This document shows positions 7,689 to 13,396 of a stretch of 13,396 nucleotides of DNA, one piece after another. Every line of letters begins with the position of its first letter. Position 1 is the first letter of the stretch. The position numbers and the translations under genes are program-made. The DNA is taken from assembly GCA_035544835.1 (NCBI GenBank), contig DASZZV010000469.1, positions 1 through 13,396 on the forward strand, in the 5' to 3' direction. The stretch is from DASZZV01 sp035544835 (GTDB lineage: Bacteria > Acidobacteriota > Thermoanaerobaculia > Gp7-AA8). The notes under the pieces were generated by a model, which was given only the letters and a program-made list of their open reading frames with translations, did no database searches and was not told the origin of the DNA.

Positions 7689-9136
7689 CTGGTTTCCGCA
7701 GCCGGGGGACGACGGCGGTAGAACCCAGTCTGGCTCTCGTAAAAATGACTCGCCCGCAGCAGCAATTTCTCGGCGAAGTGCGATGCCGTGAGCTGCAGTC
7801 CCAGAGGCAGCCCCTGACCATCGAAGCCCGACGGAACCGAGACCGCCGGGACGCCGACGAGATTCGCCGGCGCGGTGAAGATGTCGGAGAGATACATCTC
7901 CAGGGGATCACCGACCTTCTCCCCGACTTTGAAGGCACCCGACGGAGTCGTGGGCGTTGCCAGAATGTCGATCCGCTGAAAAGCGTGAGCGAAGTCGGCC
8001 CGCATCATGGCGCGAATCCTCTGTGCTCGTCCGTAGTAGGCCTCGTAGTAGCCTGAGGAGAGGGCGAAGGTACCGAGCATGATCCGTCGCTTGACCTCGG
8101 CACCGAATCCCTCCCCGCGCGAGGCCATATAGAGATTCTTCAGATTGCCTGGCTCGGTCGATCGGTGGCCGAAACGCAGGCCGTCGAAACGGGACAGGTT
8201 CGCGCTGGCCTCAGCGTTGGCGATGATGTAGTAGACGGCGATGGCGTGACCCATCGACGGCACCGATACTTCGACAATCTCCGCTCCTCCACTCCTGAGC
8301 ACGGCGATGGCGTCGTCGAAATTCCTGCGAGTCGATCCGGGCAGACCGTTCAGTGATTCGGCCACGATCCCGACCCTCAGCCCCTTCACTCCGTCCTCGA
8401 TGCCCTCTGCATAGTCGTCGACAGCATCGGTACTCGAGGTGGAGTCGTGAGGATCGTGACCGGCGATGGTCGAGAGAACATAGGCGCAATCGCGAGCCGT
8501 GCGCGTCACGATTCCGATCTGGTCGAGAGACGACGCGAAGGCCACGAGACCAAAACGGCTGATCCGCCCGTAAGTCGGTTTCAACCCCAGGACTCCGCAT
8601 AGCGATGCCGGCTGTCGCACCGAGCCCCCGGTCTCTGAACCGAGGGCAAAGGGAACCATCCGTGCTGCAACCGCTGCCGCGGAGCCGCCCGATGAGCCAC
8701 CGGCGACACGCGAGGTATCCCAGGGATTCAGAGTCGGGCCGAAGGCGGAGTGCTCCGTCGACGATCCCATCGCGAACTCGTCGAGATTGCACTTGCCGAC
8801 CAGCAGACTTCCGGCGCTTTTGAGACGCTGGATGACGGTGGCGTCGTAAGGCGACCGGAATCCCGCGAGAATCCGCGATGCGCAAGTCGTTGGACCGCCA
8901 ATGGCAACGATGTTGTCCTTGGCGGCAAAGGGAATCCCGGCCAGAGGCCCGCTTGCTTCGGGGCTTCTGGCGGAATCGCGTGTCTGGGAGCTGTCCACGT
9001 GCAGGAAAGCGTGGATGGCCGGCTCGACGTCGGCAATCTGCTGCTCGATGGCTCTGAGGTAATCCGAATGGGTGAAGTCACCGCGCTGGAAGCCCGCCGA
9101 GAGGTCGTCGAGTGAAAGTTCGAGGAGATCGCTCAT
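7676..9136 (-). CDS. gatA: Asp-tRNA(Asn)/Glu-tRNA(Gln) amidotransferase subunit A
   Basis: GatA is the glutaminase subunit of GatCAB, releasing ammonia used to convert misacylated Glu-tRNA(Gln) or Asp-tRNA(Asn). The 486-residue protein has the amidase-signature triad: K73 (FAAKDNI), cis-serine S148 (GGSSGGSA) and nucleophile S172 (GSETGGSVRQPA). The surrounding signature stretch is intact and the length is normal. ATG at 9136 immediately follows the gatC stop with no spacer (TAG then ATG), so the two are translationally linked. The last residues (WSS) and the TGA stop are encoded by the outer arm of element C, so the native C-terminal tail has probably been altered by the repeat. The gatB subunit is not in the window and must be encoded elsewhere. 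Confidence 0.97.
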   Translation of the reverse strand: MSDLLELSLDDLSAGFQRGDFTHSDYLRAIEQQIADVEPAIHAFLHVDSSQTRDSARSPEASGPLAGIPFAAKDNIVAIGGPTTCASRILAGFRSPYDATVIQRLKSAGSLLVGKCNLDEFAMGSSTEHSAFGPTLNPWDTSRVAGGSSGGSAAAVAARMVPFALGSETGGSVRQPASLCGVLGLKPTYGRISRFGLVAFASSLDQIGIVTRTARDCAYVLSTIAGHDPHDSTSSTDAVDDYAEGIEDGVKGLRVGIVAESLNGLPGSTRRNFDDAIAVLRSGGAEIVEVSVPSMGHAIAVYYIIANAEASANLSRFDGLRFGHRSTEPGNLKNLYMASRGEGFGAEVKRRIMLGTFALSSGYYEAYYGRAQRIRAMMRADFAHAFQRIDILATPTTPSGAFKVGEKVGDPLEMYLSDIFTAPANLVGVPAVSVPSGFDGQGLPLGLQLTASHFAEKLLLRASHFYESQTGFYRRRPPAAETSWSS

Positions 9137-9424
9137 CTACTCGCCGCCGATTACCCGCGGCACCGCGAAGTATCCATGGACGAAAGCGGGAGCGTTGGAT
9201 TTGACGACGTCGAGCGGAAGTGACGGCCTGGCCTCGTCTTCACGCATCGGGGTTCCGGACGTGGCCGCACTTTCGATGAAGGTGCCCGAGTCGATGCTCG
9301 ACAGCTGATCGATGTAATCGAGAATTACTGAGAGCTCCCGAGCCATTCGAGGAAGCTCGTCGTCCGTCAAGCGGATGTGAGCCAATTCGGCAATGCGTTT
9401 GACCTCTTCGAGCTCGATATTCAT
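9137..9424 (-). CDS. gatC: Asp-tRNA(Asn)/Glu-tRNA(Gln) amidotransferase subunit C
   Basis: GatC is a small belt-like subunit that stabilises the GatA-GatB interface. The 95-residue protein has the family opening (VKRIAELAHIRLTDDEL) followed by a helix with LSVILDYIDQL. The C-terminal part contains the usual Met-Arg-Glu-Asp (MREDEARPS) and a final AVPRVI segment. ATG at 9424 has no recognisable Shine-Dalgarno. The stop abuts the gatA start. About 48 bases upstream begins the heptamer array of element D, so the native promoter region is either very short or lies within or beyond the repeat. Confidence 0.96.
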   Translation of the reverse strand: MNIELEEVKRIAELAHIRLTDDELPRMARELSVILDYIDQLSSIDSGTFIESAATSGTPMREDEARPSLPLDVVKSNAPAFVHGYFAVPRVIGGE

Positions 9425-9471
9425 GGAGGGCGAATGGTAACGCGAAAGAAGGCCAGCCTGTAGCGCGAACT

Positions 9472-9659
9472 GTAGCTGTTAGCTTCTAGCTGTTAGCTGC
9501 TAGCTGCTAGCTTTCTGCGGGCAGATCATGTGGTACGGCCGCACCGAAGGCTCTCCGAGGAACGGGCTTAGAAGCTAGAAGCCAGAAGCTAGAAGCCAGA
9601 AGCTAGAAGCTAGAAGCTAGAAGCTAGAAGCTAGAAGCTAGAAGCTAGAAGCCAGAAGC
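9472..9659. repeat. Repeat element D: inverted TAGAAGC heptamer arrays
   Basis: The left array (9472-9513) has six 7-bp units of the form (C/T)TAGCT(G/T). The right array (9569-9659) has thirteen units of the form (T/C)AGAAGC, the same heptamer on the opposite strand. Ten of the thirteen right-hand units are identical TAGAAGC, while the left units vary more. The 55-bp centre contains GGTACGGCCGCAC (9532-9544), which differs by one missing C from a stretch of the element B arm. The right array runs into the selenoprotein gene and supplies its stop. Bases 9425-9471, between this element and gatC, show nothing recognisable. Confidence 0.9.
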
Positions 9660-9878
9660 TATCTCCCGCAGCTTATCCAGAATCTCGCCCTCCGTCGGAA
9701 AGCGCCCCTCGTCATGCTTGGAGAAGATCCTGGTCTCGCCGACAACCACGTCGAAGATGCCTCCGCTTCCACGGATGATCTGAGGGTCGACTCCGAATTC
9801 TTTCTTGATTTCAGCCGCCAGACTGGAGGCTCTGGGCAGGTAGTTTCAAACGCCGCAGTAGTGGATGGTTACGTTCAA
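9645..9878 (-). CDS. Rdx/SelW-family thioredoxin-like selenoprotein with in-frame UGA (CGVU)
   Basis: A 77-residue reading frame runs from TTG at 9878 to TAG at 9645 with one internal UGA at codon 11 (9846-9848). Reading UGA as selenocysteine gives NVTIHYCGVU followed by NYLPRASSLAAEIKKEFG. Then come RGSGGIFDVVVGE, TRIFSKHDEGRFPTEGEIL and KLREI. This matches the SelW/SelT/Rdx pattern: a beta strand, a CxxC/CxxU redox motif, the helix after it, a GGxFxV strand and IFSK-x4-GRFP. The TTG has a strong ribosome site (AAGGAG, 5-base spacer) overlapping the PP2C stop, so translation is probably coupled. A SECIS-like hairpin follows the UGA. The last residues (ASGF) and stop come from the element D array. 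The function is presumed to be a cytosolic thiol redox role; substrates in this family are unclear. Confidence 0.88.
9812..9839 (-). promoter_or_regulatory. Candidate bacterial SECIS hairpin
   Basis: Downstream of the UGA, CCAGA (9835-9831) pairs with TCTGG (9822-9818) around the 8-base loop GCCTCCAG. After a 2-base bulge the lower stem adds C-G, G-C, a T-T mismatch and C-G. The loop opens with G at the 16th base after the UGA, inside the spacing known for bacterial SECIS elements, which need a G early in the apical loop. Pairing was done by eye. Confidence 0.6.
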
Positions 9879-9887
9879 TGGGGCTCC

Positions 9888-10652
9888 TTACAAGGCTTTT
9901 ACGAGAACAGTGGTGATGTTGTCGTAGCCGCCTCGGTCGTTGGCGAAATCGATGAGCGCCTTGCAGGCTTTCTCGAGGTCCTCGTTTTCGACAACGACAC
10001 GGAGGATGTCTTCTTCGGGAACCATGCCAGTGAGCCCGTCCGAGCAGAGCAGATAGACGTCGCCGGAACGACAGACGATCTCGGAAGCATCGGGCACAAC
10101 CGTCAAGGCGCCACCCAGCGCGCGGGTGATGACATTTCGTAAGGGATGCTTCTCGGCTTCGGCCTCGGTGAGCATACCGGCCTGAACCTGCTCGAAAACC
10201 CAGGAGTGATCGTTCGTGACGCGGGAAAGCTGCGCGTCACGAATCATGTAGGCGCGGGAATCACCCACGTGCGCGAAAGAGATCGTGTTGCCATCGACGA
10301 GCGAGGCCACGACGGTCGTGCCCATGCCGCGCAGGCGCGAGTCCTTGCGCATGGCCTCGAGAACGCGGGTGTTCGCGACTTTGAGAGCCGCCATCAGACG
10401 ATTCGTCGAGCGCTTCAGCTTCTCGTCATAGGCATGGGGCCAGGTGCCGTCATCCTCGACCGTGTGCTGGATGAATTCGGAAACAGATTCCGCGGCGATC
10501 CGGGAAGCGATCTCCCCTGCCGCATGTCCACCCATCCCATCGGCGACAAGAAACAGACCCGCGGCTGGATCGACGAGCAGACTGTCCTCGTTGTGCTGCC
10601 GAGTACGGCCCACGTCGGTAATACCGGCTGCCGTGAACGCCTTCACTTCCAT
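9888..10652 (-). CDS. PP2C-type serine/threonine protein phosphatase (Stp/PrpC-like)
   Basis: A metal-dependent protein phosphatase that reverses Ser/Thr phosphorylation, usually opposing Hanks-type kinases. Counting from the GTG at 10658, the motifs run in order: GITDVGRTRQHNEDS (metal D25), VADGMGGHAAGE (D40, G41), GMGTTVV, AHVGDSRAYM, NVITRALG, LLCSDGLTGMV (D207) and GGYDNITTVLV (D246). All metal-binding residues are present and no membrane segment or extra domain is visible, so it is a soluble single-domain enzyme. Two starts are possible: GTG at 10658, or ATG at 10652, used here. An AGAGG lies 4 or 10 bases upstream respectively, so the choice is not firm. Its TAA stop forms part of the selenoprotein's ribosome site. 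No partner kinase is in the window. Confidence 0.95.
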   Translation of the reverse strand: MEVKAFTAAGITDVGRTRQHNEDSLLVDPAAGLFLVADGMGGHAAGEIASRIAAESVSEFIQHTVEDDGTWPHAYDEKLKRSTNRLMAALKVANTRVLEAMRKDSRLRGMGTTVVASLVDGNTISFAHVGDSRAYMIRDAQLSRVTNDHSWVFEQVQAGMLTEAEAEKHPLRNVITRALGGALTVVPDASEIVCRSGDVYLLCSDGLTGMVPEEDILRVVVENEDLEKACKALIDFANDRGGYDNITTVLVKAL

Positions 10653-10692
10653 CGGCACTCAACCTCTGGATCATCTGTCACTATGAGCAGCC

Positions 10693-11313
10693 TCATTTTT
10701 TCCTGCTTTTTTCCTGGCGAATTTCCGCGAGTGCCGTCTGGATCTCGGAGTTGTCCTGATCCCATTTTAATGCTTCTTCCAAATATCTCTCGGCCTTCGC
10801 GACGAGTCCGGCGCGGCGGCAGAGTAATCCTGCATCCTTCAGGAACACCGCATTGTAGGGTTCTTTCTGGACAGCTGTCTCTATGGCCTGAACGGCCTGG
10901 CGCATCGTTGCAGGCATTCTCGCACACGCAAGCGCGAGATAGTGATAGCCCTTCGCATCCTGCGGATAATGCTTGACGGCCATGTCGAAGTTTTCCCTGG
11001 CGGTGTTGAAGTCCGATTCCTTGAAAGCCTTGATTCCACGGGCCATGTAAACCTTGGCCACCTGGGAAGGGTCGGTGGCCGCTTTGCCCGATCCGCTCTG
11101 CAGTTCGTTGTCGTGCTGCTTGCGACGAGCCGGGTTACTCAGGACATTGACAGCCTCGGTGAGCGTTTGGAACTTCCGCTCAGCGTCGGCCTTGTCGGGA
11201 CCGCGGTACCGGTCGGGATGGTTCTCACGGGCCAGTTGCCGGAACCGATCGCGTATCTCGGCCTCGCTGGCCGACCGTTCCACCCCGAGAATCTCGTAGT
11301 AATTCGCTCTCAT
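10693..11313 (-). CDS. J-domain protein with C-terminal TPR repeats
   Basis: This 206-residue protein begins with a J domain (residues 4-70: YYEILGVERSASEAEIRDRFRQLA, HPD at 32-34, then NPARRKQHD). The J domain is the part of DnaJ-type co-chaperones that stimulates DnaK/Hsp70 ATPase. Residues about 85-196 form roughly three TPR helix pairs for protein binding. There is no Gly/Phe region, zinc finger or DnaJ substrate domain, so it is a specialised J protein and not DnaJ itself. The frame stays open upstream to 11502, but ATG at 11313 is chosen because the J domain starts there. That ATG also overlaps the upstream gene's stop (ATGA), and the upstream extension has no family-like sequence. Coupling to the neighbours suggests a joint role; the client is unknown. 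Confidence 0.92.
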   Translation of the reverse strand: MRANYYEILGVERSASEAEIRDRFRQLARENHPDRYRGPDKADAERKFQTLTEAVNVLSNPARRKQHDNELQSGSGKAATDPSQVAKVYMARGIKAFKESDFNTARENFDMAVKHYPQDAKGYHYLALACARMPATMRQAVQAIETAVQKEPYNAVFLKDAGLLCRRAGLVAKAERYLEEALKWDQDNSEIQTALAEIRQEKSRKK

Positions 11314-12401
11314 GCGTTCTTTTTGTTTCGAAGCTGAAACAGCTTCTTGCTGGCGCTGCGAATGGTTTCCGGAACTCCTCGGTCTTCGGCAAGCTTCTTC
11401 AAATCTCGTAAGGTTAGCCGATTGATCAGCGGGAGAACAACCCCGATGGGAGCCTTTGGATTCTTGATGAGTGTGATCATGATGGGGTACTTGGCCATCC
11501 ACTCACGCTTCATACCGATCAGCCTCAGGACCTCTTCTTCGATGTTCCGCATGGCCGCGTAGGCTTCGACTTCCGAGTCATTGACGCGCGGGCTTCGGAT
11601 CACGGCCGAGCAGACCAGTTTGTTGCGTTCCTTGATCAGGATGCCCCGGACCGTCTTGTTCCCCTTGAAGGCCGCCTGAACTCTTTCGCCAACGGTCATT
11701 CGCAGGATTTGGGCCCAGATATTATCGTTCACTGCGTCCGGGGGTATAGGCAGAGTAGGCTCGGCATCATCCTGGACATTGGCGATTTCGAGAAGGTCAG
11801 CGATCGGACTAAGATCCTCGACCACGATTCCGTCGTCGTCCTCTTCCAGAGCCGGAGCGGCCGGAACTGCCCGAGGCGGGGCCGCTGGCTGCTGCTTCTC
11901 GAAAAACTCCTCGCGAATTTCCATGGCCCGCCGGCGGATGTCGCGGGTGATGTCGGGATTGGATAACAGCGCCTCGAGAATCGAAGGACGGCGTAGGATT
12001 CTCTCCTGGTTGATGACAATGACTTCCTGAAGGTTCGAAGGGACGTTGCCCGCCATCTCCTCGATGGTGTCGTCACCGGTAACCCGATTTCTGAGGATCG
12101 CCTCGAGCAGAGCGGGATCACTGCTGCTTCGAGCCAGAGCTCGCAACTGATCAGGGAGAGCTGTTTCGGAGCGGGCAAAAGCCAGAAGGACACGGGAAGG
12201 GAGCTCCTGCAGTGAGACACGTGCCGATTCGGCAATTTCCTCATCGTCATGGCCTGCCAGAAAGGCCAGCACCATGACCAGTTCCTCCTGCGGGATGGGA
12301 AGAAAGCCCTGCGCCGCATATCGAAGAAACTCAACCGGGAGCTCGCCGCGAGAGGCTTTCTCGATGAGCTCGGAAGCAGTCAGGTCAGGGGCCGCACTCA
12401 T
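11310..12401 (-). CDS. Conserved-looking protein of unknown function with HEAT-like N-terminal repeats
   Basis: I do not recognise a named family. The 363-residue protein has three parts. Residues about 1-165 are all-helical, with recurring segments such as LRALARSSSDPALLEAILRN and ILEALLSNPDITRDIRRRA, resembling HEAT or DUF2336-like repeats. Residues about 170-215 are a Pro/Ala then acidic linker. Residues about 220-360 are a compact helical domain with MTVGERVQAAFKGNKTVRGIL, ERNKLVCSAVIRSPRV and MITLIKNPKAPIGVVLPL, which again looks repeat-derived. There is no signal peptide, membrane segment or catalytic motif. Its ATG overlaps the rodZ stop and its stop overlaps the J-protein start, both as ATGA, so all three are probably made together. 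A scaffold role is only a guess. Confidence 0.85.
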   Translation of the reverse strand: MSAAPDLTASELIEKASRGELPVEFLRYAAQGFLPIPQEELVMVLAFLAGHDDEEIAESARVSLQELPSRVLLAFARSETALPDQLRALARSSSDPALLEAILRNRVTGDDTIEEMAGNVPSNLQEVIVINQERILRRPSILEALLSNPDITRDIRRRAMEIREEFFEKQQPAAPPRAVPAAPALEEDDDGIVVEDLSPIADLLEIANVQDDAEPTLPIPPDAVNDNIWAQILRMTVGERVQAAFKGNKTVRGILIKERNKLVCSAVIRSPRVNDSEVEAYAAMRNIEEEVLRLIGMKREWMAKYPIMITLIKNPKAPIGVVLPLINRLTLRDLKKLAEDRGVPETIRSASKKLFQLRNKKNA

Positions 12402-13213
12402 TCGAAAGGAGGCACTCCGACCGTATCGGAGGCGGGGGTGACAGCGGCGGTGAAGACGCGGTCGTGAATGACCGCGCCGCTCCTGCCCAATGGTGGAAGC
12501 TTCGTGCCGTTGAGTACGAGATCAATGCCACCGGCATTCCCAATGGTCTTGAATCGAAACTCTCGTTTGGCTCTGAGCACCTGCTCTGTGCCGGCGCTGA
12601 GCTCGTCGTTGATGGCATTCTGACCGTCGATCTGAAGGGTGATCCAGGAGTTTTCCCGCACTTTCATGTTCAGCGTTAGTTCACCCGGTGTGACTGCTGG
12701 CTGCGCCGTCGTCTCCGTGGAACGTTGCAAGCTCGGAGCCCTGGCGGACGATTGCCCCGCGACTGTGTCGCTCTTTACCGTCCCGCTCTTTTTCCGAACT
12801 GCCACGAGAAACCACCAGAGCACAGAGGTCAGAACGAACAATGCCAGCGCCGCCATCCACAGGTTCCGCCCCAGATTGCTCGTCGGCTCGGCAATCGAGC
12901 TGCGATCGCGCAGCGATTCGGGAAGCTCGAGATTACGCTCGGCGTCACTGCGTACGAAATGCATGTAGCGGTCGACCATCTCATCGGGCATCAGGCCGAG
13001 ATATCGCGCGTATTCACGTACGAATCCACGGGAAAATACCGGCGCCGGAAGTGCCGCGAAGTCATTCTTCTCGATGGCTTCGAGATAGCGCTTGCTGATC
13101 TTGGTGGAGTCGGCGATCTCCTTGAGGGAGATGCCTCGGATCTCGCGCTGCTTGCGAAGCTCGTCTCCAAAGGACGAAGTGGGATCGAGCGTGGCCTTCT
13201 CGTGGTCGGGCAT
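12398..13213 (-). CDS. rodZ: RodZ-like membrane protein (HTH_25 - TM - DUF4115)
   Basis: RodZ links the MreB cytoskeleton to the inner membrane and supports rod shape. The 271-residue protein has a cytoplasmic Cro/CI-type helix-turn-helix at residues 14-86 (FGDELRKQREIRGISLKEIADSTKISKRYLEAIE, then FVREYARYLGL). One transmembrane helix follows (about 117-139, LWMAALALFVLTSVLWWFLVAV) with positive residues after it. A Ser/Thr-rich linker leads to a periplasmic DUF4115-like beta domain (about 178-255, LTLNMKVRENSWITLQIDG). Domain order and size fit the family. ATG at 13213 lies 4 bases after the preceding stop, with no clear Shine-Dalgarno. MreB is not in the window. Some HTH_25 proteins of this design are simply called membrane-bound transcriptional regulators, so the symbol is by architecture. 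Confidence 0.87.
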   Translation of the reverse strand: MPDHEKATLDPTSSFGDELRKQREIRGISLKEIADSTKISKRYLEAIEKNDFAALPAPVFSRGFVREYARYLGLMPDEMVDRYMHFVRSDAERNLELPESLRDRSSIAEPTSNLGRNLWMAALALFVLTSVLWWFLVAVRKKSGTVKSDTVAGQSSARAPSLQRSTETTAQPAVTPGELTLNMKVRENSWITLQIDGQNAINDELSAGTEQVLRAKREFRFKTIGNAGGIDLVLNGTKLPPLGRSGAVIHDRVFTAAVTPASDTVGVPPFE

Positions 13214-13217
13214 AGAG

Positions 13218-13396
13218 TTAGGCCATTGTATCGAAATCGGCAGCAGATCCGCTGGAGGTCCCCTTGTTTTCCATCTGGAGACGCTCGATGCACCGCAGCA
13301 GAAAGATCGAGGTGGAGAGAGCTCCGGCGATCCCTCGCAAATCCCTGGGGGTCAAATAACGGAGTTGTGAAGCCGCCACCGCTTTGGGTGTGGAGG
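13218..13396 (-). CDS. C-terminal end of an unrecognised protein
   Basis: An open frame enters from the right edge and ends with TAA at 13218-13220, giving about 59 codons. It reads STPKAVAASQLRYLTPRDL, then RGIAGALSTSIFLLRCIERL, then QMENKGTSSGSAADFDTMA. The middle looks helical and amphipathic and the tail looks disordered. It is only 4 bases ahead of rodZ, has no stop within the window, and its codon use resembles its neighbours, so it is probably the previous gene of the same operon. The family is not recognisable from this fragment. Confidence 0.7.
   Translation of the reverse strand, partial: STPKAVAASQLRYLTPRDLRGIAGALSTSIFLLRCIERLQMENKGTSSGSAADFDTMA

Noticed and set aside
9472..9659. 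CRISPR-like array
   Set aside because: The units are 7 bp, contiguous and without spacers, and there are no cas genes nearby.
9846..9848. The in-frame TGA as a nonsense mutation, or as UGA reassigned to Trp or Gly
   Set aside because: TGA ends several other genes in the window, so reassignment does not fit. A nonsense mutation at exactly the CxxU position, with an intact frame and a hairpin after it, is less likely than Sec, though not excluded.
9714..10142. A plus-strand 142-codon frame covering the selenoprotein region
   Set aside because: It crosses the ends of two well-supported minus-strand genes and shows no recognisable features; the minus-strand Rdx match is far better.
10146..10976. 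A 276-codon plus-strand open frame
   Set aside because: It is antisense to the PP2C and J-domain genes, both with intact motifs, and its own translation is not protein-like.
11314..11502. A 63-residue N-terminal extension of the J-domain protein
   Set aside because: It overlaps the conserved C-terminus of the upstream gene, is rich in His/Gln/Ser noise, and the J domain begins right at the ATG at 11313.

Overview
This is a GC-rich bacterial chromosomal segment in which every supported gene lies on the minus strand, so transcription runs from high to low coordinates. The gene mix is a PATAN (DUF4388) regulator beside cheY and cheA, a RodZ / unknown / J-domain-TPR / PP2C series, ribH-nusB and gatC-gatA. 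Together with repeat-filled intergenic gaps this suggests an uncultured-type Acidobacteriota or a related deep Gram-negative lineage. That placement is inferred from gene content only; no rRNA or marker tree is possible here.

In transcription order: (1) 13396-9645 is a tightly packed run. It holds the end of an unrecognised gene, a RodZ-type cell-shape protein, a repeat-rich unknown protein, a J-domain/TPR protein, a PP2C-type phosphatase and a small Rdx/SelW-family selenoprotein. Several of these genes overlap by ATGA or are separated by only a few bases. (2) 9424-7676 holds gatC and gatA of the tRNA-dependent amidotransferase; gatB is not in the window. (3) 7435-5594 is a secreted Amidase_3 cell-wall hydrolase. 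(4) 5304-1 holds ribH and nusB, then a PATAN-receiver-GAF protein, a stand-alone receiver and a CheA kinase cut by the window edge.

The four gaps over 200 bp (1754-1980, 5305-5593, 7436-7675, 9425-9644) are all filled by inverted-repeat elements. Three of them carry arrays of a 7-bp unit, TTGAGAA in two and TAGAAGC in the third. In three cases the repeat runs into the 3' end of the upstream gene and supplies its last codons and stop codon (cheY, gatA, selW).

The strongest single observation is the selenoprotein gene at 9645-9878. It was hidden from standard ORF calling because an in-frame UGA falls exactly at the second position of a CxxU redox motif. A bacterial SECIS-like hairpin follows at the right distance. 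UGA is used as an ordinary stop by several other genes here, so it is not a reassigned sense codon.
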